Origin: a bacterium
Lineage (GTDB): Bacteria > Muiribacteriota > Ozemobacteria > Ozemobacterales > Ozemobacteraceae
NCBI GenBank assembly: GCA_016192885.1
Contig: JACPTH010000094.1
Location: forward strand, 1-7,914
Direction of reading: 5' to 3'
DNA: 7,914 bases
This document shows, one piece after another, positions 1 to 7,125 of the stretch. The notes under the pieces are model-generated. The model had not been told where the DNA came from. It ran no database searches and was given only the letters and a program-made list of their open reading frames with translations. Position 1 is the stretch's first letter, and every line of letters starts with the position of its first letter. Both the position numbers and the translations under genes were made by a program.

Positions 1-2
1 AA

Positions 3-1331
3 ATCCTTTCGGGTTTAAGGAGCTATCAAAACGGAATTACCGTGAAACCTGAAACATCGGGGTATAAATTGGGTCCGAATGTAAGAATTTTAAGCCCTCT
101 TCTCGGAAAAGTCTTGCAATTTCCAGACGTAGATGACTACTGGGTTAGATCTCTTCCCTTAGACCCGCTTTCAAACTCGGTTGGCGTAATCCTTTCAAAG
201 AAGCCCCGCCCGCCTCCGCTTCTCATTGAACGCATCGCTTGGCTTCTAGAAGTTTTCTTTTGCTTTTCTTGGTCTCTGGTTCTTATTCGAATTCTTCTGT
301 TAAAAAGGCAAATTAATTTAGGCATTAGGCTTGAGTTGATGCTTTGGTTTTTAGGGTTGGTTTCGGTGCCCGCGGTTCTTGGATTGGTTGCGGTCGCAAA
401 ACTTGAAGGCGATTTGCGCTCCAACGAGCATGAAGCCATCCATCGCGATCTTACCCACGCGCTTTATGAAATTGAAACGGGCGTAAATCGTCTTGATAAC
501 CATTGCATCCAAACTTTTCGCGCTTTAATATCCGAACCCTGGCTGAAACCTCAACTTAAGGAGATCCAACTGACGCTGGCTCCGTCTGGAGAGTTCATTG
601 AAAAAGTTTGGAAATACTTTTCCGAACGCGACATTAAGCTTTCCGGACTTTTGATTCTTGGGCGTAATCGTTTTTCTCTCGAAAAGTATTTAAGCGATTT
701 TAGCCGCGTTGCGAGAAACCTCCTCAGGATGGTTTTGTTCAAAGTTTGGGATGAATCCGCAAAGAATATGGAAACCCCTGAAGAATTCAAGAAATCCAAA
801 TCTTCGCCAAACGGGAAAAAAGCGAAGGGACCTCTGCTGGAAATGTTTTCCGAAGGAAACTATAAGCAAAAGGACACCATGGAGCGATCGGACGTCTGGA
901 AGGCGGGAAAAAAGCAATTTAAAACTTTTAGAAATGCCTTGTACTCAGGCAACTACTTGGAGTATCAAATTAATGCCGTTTGGAACCAAGAACCTCAATA
1001 CCAAACATATTTTGAAGGGTTGTCTTCCTTTTCCCGAGCTAAGAAGAATAGCGTGGAATTCCAGGCATTATGCTTTTCCCGTCTTCGAAAAGGGCGGGCG
1101 GCTAATTTTAGCGTATCCAAGCCGTTTGCTTCCTGGATATATTCTTGTGGGTTATGCATCGTTAGATCCCCTCCGTTCTTTCATTTTTTGGAAGAGATCC
1201 GCCTTCTTCGCCTTACTTGTACTAATGATGGGGATAGTATTTTTCGCGAGCTTAATTTTATCCGAGTGGCTTGCTTTTCCGTTACGGCGAATGACCGCCG
1301 GTTTGCTTCAAGTCGCAAACGGAAATTTTAA
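3..1331 (+). CDS. N-terminal part of frameshifted tandem receptor-type class III cyclase (5' partial)
   Basis: This frame is open from the left edge to a TAA at 1329-1331. The first start-like codon is a GTG at 42, but the nearest purine-rich site (AAGGAG, 17-22) is 19 bases away and the frame continues upstream. The residues before the first helix also align with the matching part of module 2 (about 3010-3160). I therefore infer that the gene begins outside the window. In order, the piece encodes the end of extracytoplasmic sensor A, a membrane helix (about 237-302), a short cytoplasmic turn, a second helix (about 330-398), and most of sensor B (about 400-1075), which is mainly hydrophilic and charged. 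The second helix and what follows (Leu-Gly-x-x-Leu, later Leu-Glu-Gly) closely resemble 3283-3360 in module 2. Beyond about 1080 this frame reads as low-quality sequence (Cys-rich, basic, no TM/HAMP), while the +1 frame continues the protein. Without bridging, the product would be a sensor stub with no cyclase. Confidence 0.8.
   Translation: MLSGLRSYQNGITVKPETSGYKLGPNVRILSPLLGKVLQFPDVDDYWVRSLPLDPLSNSVGVILSKKPRPPPLLIERIAWLLEVFFCFSWSLVLIRILLLKRQINLGIRLELMLWFLGLVSVPAVLGLVAVAKLEGDLRSNEHEAIHRDLTHALYEIETGVNRLDNHCIQTFRALISEPWLKPQLKEIQLTLAPSGEFIEKVWKYFSERDIKLSGLLILGRNRFSLEKYLSDFSRVARNLLRMVLFKVWDESAKNMETPEEFKKSKSSPNGKKAKGPLLEMFSEGNYKQKDTMERSDVWKAGKKQFKTFRNALYSGNYLEYQINAVWNQEPQYQTYFEGLSSFSRAKKNSVEFQALCFSRLRKGRAANFSVSKPFASWIYSCGLCIVRSPPFFHFLEEIRLLRLTCTNDGDSIFRELNFIRVACFSVTANDRRFASSRKRKF
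1020..1099 (+). other. +1 frame change inside the cyclase gene
   Basis: Upstream, coding sense lies in the frame with codons starting at positions divisible by 3. Downstream it lies one base later (for example Gly-Gly-Arg-Leu-Ile-Leu-Ala-Tyr-Pro from 1093). Module 2 aligns with the upstream frame before this zone and with the downstream frame after it (RLILAYP against LLYVFPG), so a single +1 step is needed. The zone holds two identical copies of CTTTTCCCG, at 1028-1036 and 1073-1081. In each, UUU could re-pair with UUU one base on, followed by CCC. The junction cannot be placed more exactly from the sequence alone. It may be an assembly error, a recent inactivating one-base insertion (or two-base loss), or recoding. 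Confidence 0.75.
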
Positions 1332-4300
1332 CGTCAAAGTCGCCGAAAATCGAAAAGACGAGCTTGGGCAAGCGGGAAAAATTCTGGACACAATGACAAG
1401 TTGGCTTCTTGAAAGGAAGAAAATGAGTCGGTTCGTTGCGCCGCAGGTGCTAGACATCGTGTCCTCAGGAGATTTTAAGGGGGCTACTGAAGGCGTAAAG
1501 AAAGATGTGGTCGTATTGGTTTCCGATATTCGCAATTTTACGACCCTTTCAGAGAACTTTCCCCCTCGCGAAATCTTTTCCGCATTAAATAAACACCTTG
1601 ATGCAATGACCCGGGTGATTCAAAAGCAGCACGGCGTAATCGATCGATTCATCGGGGATGCAATTATCGCGGTATTTTATCCTAGCGAGAAAGATTCACC
1701 CGCATTTCGGGCAATTCAAGCAGCGGCTTCAATGAGAAAAGAACATAATGAAATAATTTCTGTTCGGAGAAGGCGAGGCGAATTTGTTTATGAAATCGGG
1801 GTCGGCATAGAAAGCGGGCAAGTCGTTGCGGGAGTAATGGGCGATTCGAAGGCTCGCCTGGATTTTACCGTTTTGGGGGAACCTTTGCAGAAGGCCGCGG
1901 AACTTGAAAGCGCATCCAAAAAGACTTCTGGAACAAAAATAATCGTTTCTTCCAAAGTTAGAGCTGAGACCAATAGAGATTTCCACTTTGTCGCGGTACC
2001 AGGAGTGGATGGAGCTTGGGAATTAGAATCCGTTCAAATAGACAATCTTCTTAAAACTCATCCCCTTCAGGTAGGACGTGAAGTTGAAATCGGCGATTCA
2101 GCCATTGAAGGTAGCCCGGCTTTAATTCCCACCCTGGGTTTTGCACCGGAGAAGGGGCCTTTATTTTCAACCATGAGCCTTTCTTATTGCTTTTTGGGGA
2201 TAATGCCTTTTGTAATGGTTTTTATCGCGTTAAATTTTTGGCAATCCTGCGTTGAACGAAGCGCGAAAAAGGAAGCGCAAAACTCCGCTCAAAAATCACT
2301 TCGCCATATAGAGCAAACTATTGACGCCAAACTTCAAATCGGGTTACTTGTACGAAATGTTCTTTCGGCTATCCGCCGGCTTGTGGAAAATCCCGCGAAG
2401 AACGATTCGGCCCTAAAGCGGCTGGTAAATAGTAGATTGGATGTCGTTCGGAAGATTTTGCCTAATTCTTATTGGTATTATCTTTCACCGGAGCGCTCCA
2501 GGACGCGGGTTAAGCAAAAAAAGCTTAAAACGGAATTCGTACACGTCCCGACGAATTCGATTTCCAATTTTCTTACGGCCTCTGAAGTCGAGAATTTTTT
2601 GAATCACTTTTTAATCACCTTGAATTCAGCGGAAATTTTCCTTTATGATGACCCCGATCTTTCCAACATGGGAAGCAGTTTCCAGAGCTTTTTCAAGGCT
2701 TTTAAAAATAGATTTGGAGAATTTGGAATTCATAATTTCACGAAATTAATCTTGCAGAGTTACGGAGATTTAATTCCCGTGGCCGTTAACAAGCTCCCAA
2801 AGCTCCTTTTCTGGGAATTACTGTATCCTTCAGCTTCGAGTAGCATCGAAATAAAAAGAAAAGAAGGGGATGAGTTAGGAGGTTTTTTTCTTTTGGTTGA
2901 TTCCATGGACTTAGGGATATCCACCGGGATTCGTTGCCTTGTTGAGAACTTTCAGATCGGGGGAACGCAAATCGCTTTTTTCCCCGAAACGGGAAGTCAA
3001 CCATGGGGTTACGTTTCTCCGATGTTTAAACGAAGTAGGGTTCTTAAAAAAATTCTTTCCAAACCTTTTGCGGAAACGCAATTTTATGAGGGCTGGGTCG
3101 CATGCGAAAAAGTTATTTATGCGGACCAAAAATATCGAGTTCTCATCGCTTTTCCTTTTCAAGGTTCGTCGGCCGTCATTTCAAAATTGAAATCGGTTTT
3201 TTTGTTAATCGTATTTTTGGGGTTACTTTTTGGCGGTTTCCTTTTCCTCTCCGATTATAAGGCGACTTTTGGAAAAGTATCATTGGGAACCCAGCTTGCA
3301 TGCGCCTTTCTGTCCGTTCTTTTTCCCTCGCTAATCGTCGGAATTTTTACGCTTGAAGGGTCGTTTTCTGAAAGGGTAACTCGGAAATACTTGGATAATC
3401 AAAGGAATCTAAATGAAACGCTAGCTAATGTTGATGAAAGCTCACAAATGTATTCAGGATTCATTTCAAGTCTTGTCAAACAGGTAACCTCCGAACAGAG
3501 TTTTCTCAAAAAGGTTGAAAATGCCGAGAAAAAATTTCTTGAAAACCCTCGCGTCTTCAAGGATCAAAACGTCATGTTGGAACTTTATCAAAAATGGCAC
3601 GCCTTGGGGTTTGACTTGTCGCATTGCAAAATAGTCGGGGGGAACGGGTTTTCATTGGAAACGGGTATACACAAGGAAAAAGCCGACCTATTCAGAATAG
3701 TGTCCGAAAGAGCTTTGCTCGCATTAAATCCCGGGTTGGAAGCTCAAAAAGCGACGAACTTGCGTAGGAGTAACATTCTAAAAGGCGCTGAAGTTGACGA
3801 AATTCTCAGCTTTTCCGAAACCCTGCTTCCGGTAGATACATTTTCCGCATGGTTGGTTGCTCCGCGTTCATACGGCTACTTGGTAGCTCCGGGGAGTCCG
3901 GAGGTTCATTGCTTGAATCAATACCTCCTTAAAGACGGGAAACCTAGATGGTTTTTACAGGTGGATTGGGCGCAAAATTCCTTGCGGGTACACACCCTGC
4001 GAGAATGGTCGAATTTTTTTTCCGATTCGAAAAATATTGTTTTCGGGGCATCCTCTTACGATTTTCCTTCTTGGAGCTTAATCCCTCCGTTTTATTCTTA
4101 TGATTTTCAAGACCAGGAATCCGAGAACTATGAAGAAGGAAATCTAATCATGGAAGAAAAAGTGGGTTATCAATACCCTGAAATTGGAATTCAAATAAAG
4201 ATGGCTCAGGGATCAAAGGAAGCTTTTAGCGGAATTGTCGGCAAAGGTGATAATTCACAATTGTTGTATGTTTTTCCAGGCCGAGAAATGAAAAAAATAG

Positions 4301-5238
4301 CGCTATATTGTCTTAGCTCAATATCCGGTTCTCTTGAATCTACTTTCCAATCAGCCGGAAAGCAAAGATCCGTTTTTTTTATTCTTGTTTCAATTTCTAT
4401 TTTTCTTGCCTTCAAGGTTTCCCATCGATTTTTGAACCCGGTTTTAGATTTAATTTCCGGCGCAAGAAAGATCATGCAAGGTAATTTCTCTCCTCGCCTT
4501 TTCGACGAGGGGGAAGATGAATTTTCCCGGCTTGGAAAATCGTTTAACAAAATGGCGAAGGGGGTTGCGGAGGGAGAGTTGTTATCTCGTTTTGTTTCGG
4601 ATTCAGTTCAGGCAACGGTTCGAAGCAGCGAAAAAGAATTTGCCGCCAAAGAAGGCGAAGGAATGACGGTTGCGGTACTATTTTCCGATATTTCAAGGTT
4701 TAAAGAGATGATGAGGGAAACCGCGGCGGTCAAAATTGTGGAAAGTCTAAACCAATATTTGGAAAAAATGTCTTTCCTAATTCGCTCTCATGGCGGGGAT
4801 ATCGACAAATTCATGGGGAATAAAATTCTGGCGGTTTTTTATCCAAGAAAATTGGGAAGTATCGAAGAAGCGGTTTCTTCCGCTATGCGCTCAGCAAGGG
4901 CCATGCAGAGTGCGATGGACGATTTAGACGCATGGAAGGAAAAATCAATTGGAATCGGAATAGCGGTCGGGCCGGTGTTAGCTGGAATTTTGGGAAGCCC
5001 CGAGGTAAGATTGGAATACACAGTCATCGGGGATACGGTAAATCTTGCCTCCAGGTTGTGCGAAATGGCTTCTCAAAAGCCTAACGGCGGATTAGTGATT
5101 GAAATGAATTCCGTGCAACGTTTAATGAAGATCGGGAACCATCAGCTAATTAGAGGGCTTCAAAGACTCGGAGATGTTTCGGTAAAAGGAAAAATGCGGA
5201 AAGTTAGCGCTTTTATTTTAGAGAGAAAAGATACCTGA
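1033..5238 (+). CDS. Main part of tandem class III adenylyl cyclase (TM-HAMP-cyclase 1, then double sensor-HAMP-cyclase 2)
   Basis: This frame is open from 694 to TGA 5236-5238. The real protein enters it after the shift near 1033-1080, and the 694-1030 stretch looks like shadow. No well-placed ribosome site precedes an internal ATG, so it is read as a continuation of the preceding part. Order: end of sensor B, helix (about 1198-1263), HAMP (about 1264-1420, Pro in FPLRRM), cyclase 1 (about 1501-1990), linker, helix (2176-2241), sensor A' (about 2245-3190), paired helices (3193-3252 and 3286-3351) with a short basic cytoplasmic turn, sensor B' (about 3355-4365), helix (4369-4416), HAMP (about 4417-4575), cyclase 2 (about 4660-5220). 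Helix count and order place both cyclase domains in the cytoplasm. The role inferred from the family is conversion of ATP to cAMP in response to periplasmic signals. The Lys/Thr substrate pair favours ATP over GTP. The ligands are unknown; the sensors have Cache-like size but I see no diagnostic motif. Confidence 0.85.
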   Translation, partial: PELRRIAWNSRHYAFPVFEKGGRLILAYPSRLLPGYILVGYASLDPLRSFIFWKRSAFFALLVLMMGIVFFASLILSEWLAFPLRRMTAGLLQVANGNFNVKVAENRKDELGQAGKILDTMTSWLLERKKMSRFVAPQVLDIVSSGDFKGATEGVKKDVVVLVSDIRNFTTLSENFPPREIFSALNKHLDAMTRVIQKQHGVIDRFIGDAIIAVFYPSEKDSPAFRAIQAAASMRKEHNEIISVRRRRGEFVYEIGVGIESGQVVAGVMGDSKARLDFTVLGEPLQKAAELESASKKTSGTKIIVSSKVRAETNRDFHFVAVPGVDGAWELESVQIDNLLKTHPLQVGREVEIGDSAIEGSPALIPTLGFAPEKGPLFSTMSLSYCFLGIMPFVMVFIALNFWQSCVERSAKKEAQNSAQKSLRHIEQTIDAKLQIGLLVRNVLSAIRRLVENPAKNDSALKRLVNSRLDVVRKILPNSYWYYLSPERSRTRVKQKKLKTEFVHVPTNSISNFLTASEVENFLNHFLITLNSAEIFLYDDPDLSNMGSSFQSFFKAFKNRFGEFGIHNFTKLILQSYGDLIPVAVNKLPKLLFWELLYPSASSSIEIKRKEGDELGGFFLLVDSMDLGISTGIRCLVENFQIGGTQIAFFPETGSQPWGYVSPMFKRSRVLKKILSKPFAETQFYEGWVACEKVIYADQKYRVLIAFPFQGSSAVISKLKSVFLLIVFLGLLFGGFLFLSDYKATFGKVSLGTQLACAFLSVLFPSLIVGIFTLEGSFSERVTRKYLDNQRNLNETLANVDESSQMYSGFISSLVKQVTSEQSFLKKVENAEKKFLENPRVFKDQNVMLELYQKWHALGFDLSHCKIVGGNGFSLETGIHKEKADLFRIVSERALLALNPGLEAQKATNLRRSNILKGAEVDEILSFSETLLPVDTFSAWLVAPRSYGYLVAPGSPEVHCLNQYLLKDGKPRWFLQVDWAQNSLRVHTLREWSNFFSDSKNIVFGASSYDFPSWSLIPPFYSYDFQDQESENYEEGNLIMEEKVGYQYPEIGIQIKMAQGSKEAFSGIVGKGDNSQLLYVFPGREMKKIALYCLSSISGSLESTFQSAGKQRSVFFILVSISIFLAFKVSHRFLNPVLDLISGARKIMQGNFSPRLFDEGEDEFSRLGKSFNKMAKGVAEGELLSRFVSDSVQATVRSSEKEFAAKEGEGMTVAVLFSDISRFKEMMRETAAVKIVESLNQYLEKMSFLIRSHGGDIDKFMGNKILAVFYPRKLGSIEEAVSSAMRSARAMQSAMDDLDAWKEKSIGIGIAVGPVLAGILGSPEVRLEYTVIGDTVNLASRLCEMASQKPNGGLVIEMNSVQRLMKIGNHQLIRGLQRLGDVSVKGKMRKVSAFILERKDT
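1501..1990 (+). other. Cyclase domain 1: metal-binding half, lacks Lys/Asn/Arg
   Basis: Class III cyclase homology domain. Seen: first metal Asp in VSDIRNFTTL (codon 1525-1527) and second metal Asp in DRFIGDA (1657-1659). The adenine-contact Lys normally just before that second Asp is Arg (1645-1647). The substrate-specifying position is Thr (1867-1869). In the segment usually reading GDTVNLASRLE, this domain reads GEPLQKAAELE, so the transition-state Asn is Gln (1888-1890) and the Arg is Glu (1900-1902). From family knowledge, such a domain can hold the two metal ions but cannot build a complete site as a homodimer. Confidence 0.9.
4660..5220 (+). other. Cyclase domain 2: base/transition-state half, lacks one metal Asp
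   Basis: Class III cyclase homology domain. Seen: first metal Asp kept in FSDISRF (4687-4689), adenine-contact Lys kept in DKFMGN (4807-4809), but the second metal Asp replaced by Asn (AAT, 4819-4821). The YTVIGDTVNLASR segment is canonical, with Thr (5020-5022), Asn (5041-5043) and Arg (5053-5055). A Lys/Thr substrate pair is known from bacterial adenylyl cyclases such as cyanobacterial CyaB1. The losses are the mirror image of those in domain 1. Confidence 0.9.
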
Positions 5239-5376
5239 ACCGGATCTTCCAACGCTCCATTCCCCCTATTCCATGCCAGCAATTGTCTCGAAGAAAACAT
5301 TCCTACAAGGCAAGAGCTTCTTCGGCTTGCTTGATTTGCCAATCCTGAAGTTTCCTGAAATCCACTTTTGATATGT

Positions 5377-5400
5377 GGCAAGAGCAAGAAAAAGCTTGCC
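5377..5400. repeat. Inverted repeat overlapping the -35 of the TA promoter
   Basis: GGCAAG (5377-5382) pairs with CTTGCC (5395-5400) across 12 bases, and the right arm covers most of the -35 box. This is a possible operator for the TA complex, which commonly represses its own promoter. No T-run follows, so it is not a terminator. Confidence 0.35.
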
Positions 5401-5424
5401 AATGCCTGCCTTCCGGGCTATAAT
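5396..5424 (+). promoter_or_regulatory. Sigma70-type promoter of the first toxin-antitoxin operon
   Basis: TTGCCA (5396-5401), 17-base spacer, perfect TATAAT (5419-5424). Transcription would start about 5431. A strong GGAGG site follows at 5451-5455, seven bases before the antitoxin ATG at 5463. Confidence 0.7.
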
Positions 5425-5462
5425 TTGATAAATGGTTGCATTTTGGTTCCGGAGGTAGAGAA

Positions 5463-5702
5463 ATGCCGACAATTACCTTGAAAAGTATTCCCCCATTTTT
5501 ACATTTCGAACTAAAAAAACGTGCCGAGATCAACAAAAGAAGTCTAAACAACGAAATTTTGGTTTGTTTAGAGTCCTACTTGGGTTTTCGCAATTTTGAA
5601 AAGAACCAGTATCTCGAAGAGGTTCGTGAATTCAGAAAGTCAATTAAGTCTAAAATCACCCAAGAAATGATTAATGAATTGAAAAACGAGGGCAAACGAT
5701 GA
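5463..5702 (+). CDS. vapB: Ribbon-helix-helix antitoxin (FitA/VapB-like)
   Basis: 79 residues from ATG 5463. That start is preferred over an in-frame ATG at 5436 because GGAGG sits seven bases before it and because MPTITL opens the usual ribbon-helix-helix strand. The N-terminal half (ITLKSIPPFLHFELKKRA, then NKRSLNNEI, then LESYL) is a typical Arc/FitA-class DNA-binding fold: strand, helix of Leu and Lys, Asn/Ser turn, second helix. The charged C-terminal half (about residues 45-79) would wrap the toxin. It overlaps the next gene by ATGA, so translation is coupled. Inferred role: neutralises the partner PIN toxin and represses the operon. Confidence 0.85.
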   Translation: MPTITLKSIPPFLHFELKKRAEINKRSLNNEILVCLESYLGFRNFEKNQYLEEVREFRKSIKSKITQEMINELKNEGKR

Positions 5703-6100
5703 TTGCCATCGACACAAATATTTTGATTCACCTTTACTTTCCTAGTGATTTTTCGGAATTTTCGGAAAAAGTATTTTTAAAAGACCCTAATTGGATTGCT
5801 CCATTTCTGTGGCGGTCAGAATTTAGAAATGTAATCCTAGGATTTTTTCGCAAGAAAATAATTGATTTTACCAAAGCAATTGAGGCGATTGAAAAAGCGG
5901 AAGAAAAAATGCGAGGGGGTGAAAGTTCGGTTTCATCAATTATGGTTATGGATTTAGCGAAAGCGACCAAATGCACTTCATACGATTGCGAATTTGTCGC
6001 ACTTGCAAAGGTGAAAGAAGTAAAGCTGGTTACCTGGGATAGCGGTATTTTGGATGCATTTCCTCAAAATGCGATTACCCCTATAATTTTTCTTGAATGA
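5699..6100 (+). CDS. vapC: PIN-domain toxin, VapC/FitB-like
   Basis: 133 residues. The PIN nuclease carboxylates are visible: Asp5 in IDTNILIHL, Glu41 in WRSEFRNV, Asp96 in TSYDCEFVALA and Asp114 in LVTWDSGIL. Length and spacing are normal for VapC, so the toxin looks intact. Family role: Mg-dependent RNase, usually cutting tRNA or rRNA, restrained by the antitoxin encoded just upstream. It starts within the antitoxin stop (ATGA, 5699-5702), with GAGGG at 5688-5692 as a likely ribosome site. The target RNA cannot be told from the sequence. Confidence 0.9.
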   Translation: MIAIDTNILIHLYFPSDFSEFSEKVFLKDPNWIAPFLWRSEFRNVILGFFRKKIIDFTKAIEAIEKAEEKMRGGESSVSSIMVMDLAKATKCTSYDCEFVALAKVKEVKLVTWDSGILDAFPQNAITPIIFLE

Positions 6101-6103
6101 AAA

Positions 6104-6117
6104 GAGCTGCATAGCTC
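6104..6117. repeat. Short hairpin after the PIN toxin gene
   Basis: GAGCT (6104-6108), loop GCAT, AGCTC (6113-6117): a perfect five-base stem just past the toxin stop. No T-run follows, so it is at best a weak or Rho-assisted 3' end. Confidence 0.3.
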
Positions 6118-6120
6118 AAC

Positions 6121-6128
6121 GTTCGGCA
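6121..6128 (+). repeat. Left arm of 8-base inverted repeat bracketing the PLP gene
   Basis: GTTCGGCA, the exact reverse complement of TGCCGAAC at 7126-7133. The two arms lie 24 bases before the TTG start and 15 bases after the stop of the PLP gene. Confidence 0.5.
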
Positions 6129-6144
6129 TAGGAGAATATCCAAA

Positions 6145-7110
6145 TTGACCAACAGCATATCTAAATGTCTCGCAATTCATAAGCGTGCAGATCTCATTCA
6201 AATTCCAGCGATCATTCACCATCTACCCCGTTTGTCGTTGCGGTTTAAACATGAATTCTATGCCTTACGCGATGATCTTACCGGGTTTGGTCTTGGCGGA
6301 AACAAGACGCGGAAGGTAGACTTTCTCCTTGGAGATGCACTCGCCCATAAAGCAACTACGTTGGTCACCATTAAGGCGACGAGTTTCAGTCGAAATGCCG
6401 CTGCGGGGGCAGCTGCTTGTGGGTTAAAACTTCACGTGATTCTGCCAGGTACCGAATCGGACCAGAATCCATTGAGCCAATTCGTCTTTGCAAAGTGGGG
6501 TGCTAAGCTCCACTACGAAATAGGCGGCACGGCTGCGTTGGAAAACCGCCAGGAATCTTTGGTTGCGTCCTTGAGGGCTCAAGGAGAGAATGTCTATGTT
6601 CTGCATCCGGGGGGAAGCGATACGATCGGGGCGCTCAGCTATGTAAGCGCTTTTAACGAAATCCAAGAATTCTCAGAACGAACTAGCGTTCATTTCTCAC
6701 ACATTGTGCATTCCACCAGCTCAGCGGGAACGCAAGCAGGGCTTTTGGTGGGGCAGTGCATCGCCAACTACGAGACTCAGGTTATCGGTATCAGTGCCTC
6801 CAGAACCACGCATGAGCAGTTTAAGATAGTCAATGAACTTGCACAATCTACGGCGCAATTGCTGGGTAAGCAGATGGACCCGAGCAAGATCATCGTCGAT
6901 GACGGCTTCGTTGGCCCGGGTTACGCCAAGGCTTCCAAGGAAGGTGAAATAGCGTCGCAGATCTTTGCCGAACTGGAAGGCATTCTTTTTGATCCGGCGT
7001 ACACAGGCAAGGCGGCAGCTGCAATATTGGATTACGCAGAAAATGAGCGGTTCGGAGGCGATCCTGCATTATTCATCCACACAGGTGGAAACGCAGGGTT
7101 GTACTACTAA
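6145..7110 (+). CDS. PLP-dependent enzyme, D-cysteine desulfhydrase / ACC deaminase family
   Basis: 321 residues, near the usual family length of roughly 320-340. The start is TTG, supported by GGAG at 6131-6134; the next in-frame ATG lies far inside the conserved N-terminus. Seen: substrate/PLP region LRDDLTGFGLGGNKTRK, with Lys54 as the expected Schiff-base lysine; phosphate-loop-like SSAGTQAG near residue 195; HPGGSDTIGALSYV near 155; and the C-terminal FIHTGGNAG typical of desulfhydrases. The catalytic segment usually reading GxIQSNHxRQ is instead KATSFSRN (residues 77-84), about two residues shorter and without the Asn and His. The protein therefore belongs to the fold, but its substrate is open: D-cysteine or another small amino acid, with elimination or deamination. 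Family enzymes are cytoplasmic. The gene is visibly richer in G+C than the genes on both sides, which suggests transfer. No promoter is evident between 6100 and 6145. Confidence 0.8.
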   Translation: MTNSISKCLAIHKRADLIQIPAIIHHLPRLSLRFKHEFYALRDDLTGFGLGGNKTRKVDFLLGDALAHKATTLVTIKATSFSRNAAAGAAACGLKLHVILPGTESDQNPLSQFVFAKWGAKLHYEIGGTAALENRQESLVASLRAQGENVYVLHPGGSDTIGALSYVSAFNEIQEFSERTSVHFSHIVHSTSSAGTQAGLLVGQCIANYETQVIGISASRTTHEQFKIVNELAQSTAQLLGKQMDPSKIIVDDGFVGPGYAKASKEGEIASQIFAELEGILFDPAYTGKAAAAILDYAENERFGGDPALFIHTGGNAGLYY

Positions 7111-7125
7111 TGCTGCTTGAAGTGC

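Noticed and set aside
709..1030. Taking the 3' part of the cyclase as a gene starting at TTG 709
   Set aside because: Up to about 1030 this frame reads as a shadow (many Arg, Trp, Cys and Pro, no membrane or sensor pattern), whereas the other frame gives sequence that matches module 2.
2148..2175. ATG 2173 as the start of a separate second cyclase gene
   Set aside because: The frame runs in without a stop from cyclase domain 1, and the purine-rich stretch 2148-2157 is about 15 bases from the ATG, too far for a good ribosome site.
4206..4550. 114-residue minus-strand open frame inside the cyclase gene
   Set aside because: It lies opposite the membrane helix and HAMP of module 2, with no ribosome site or family features; it is an antisense shadow.
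5305..5336. Terminator hairpin after the cyclase gene
   Set aside because: GCAAG and CTTGC around 5310-5330 could pair, but the stem is short and has no T-run after it.
5160..5551. Several overlapping minus-strand open frames between the cyclase and the first antitoxin
   Set aside because: They overlap the end of the cyclase or the start of the antitoxin, have no ribosome site, and show no recognisable motif; the strong plus-strand promoter at 5396-5424 explains the region better.
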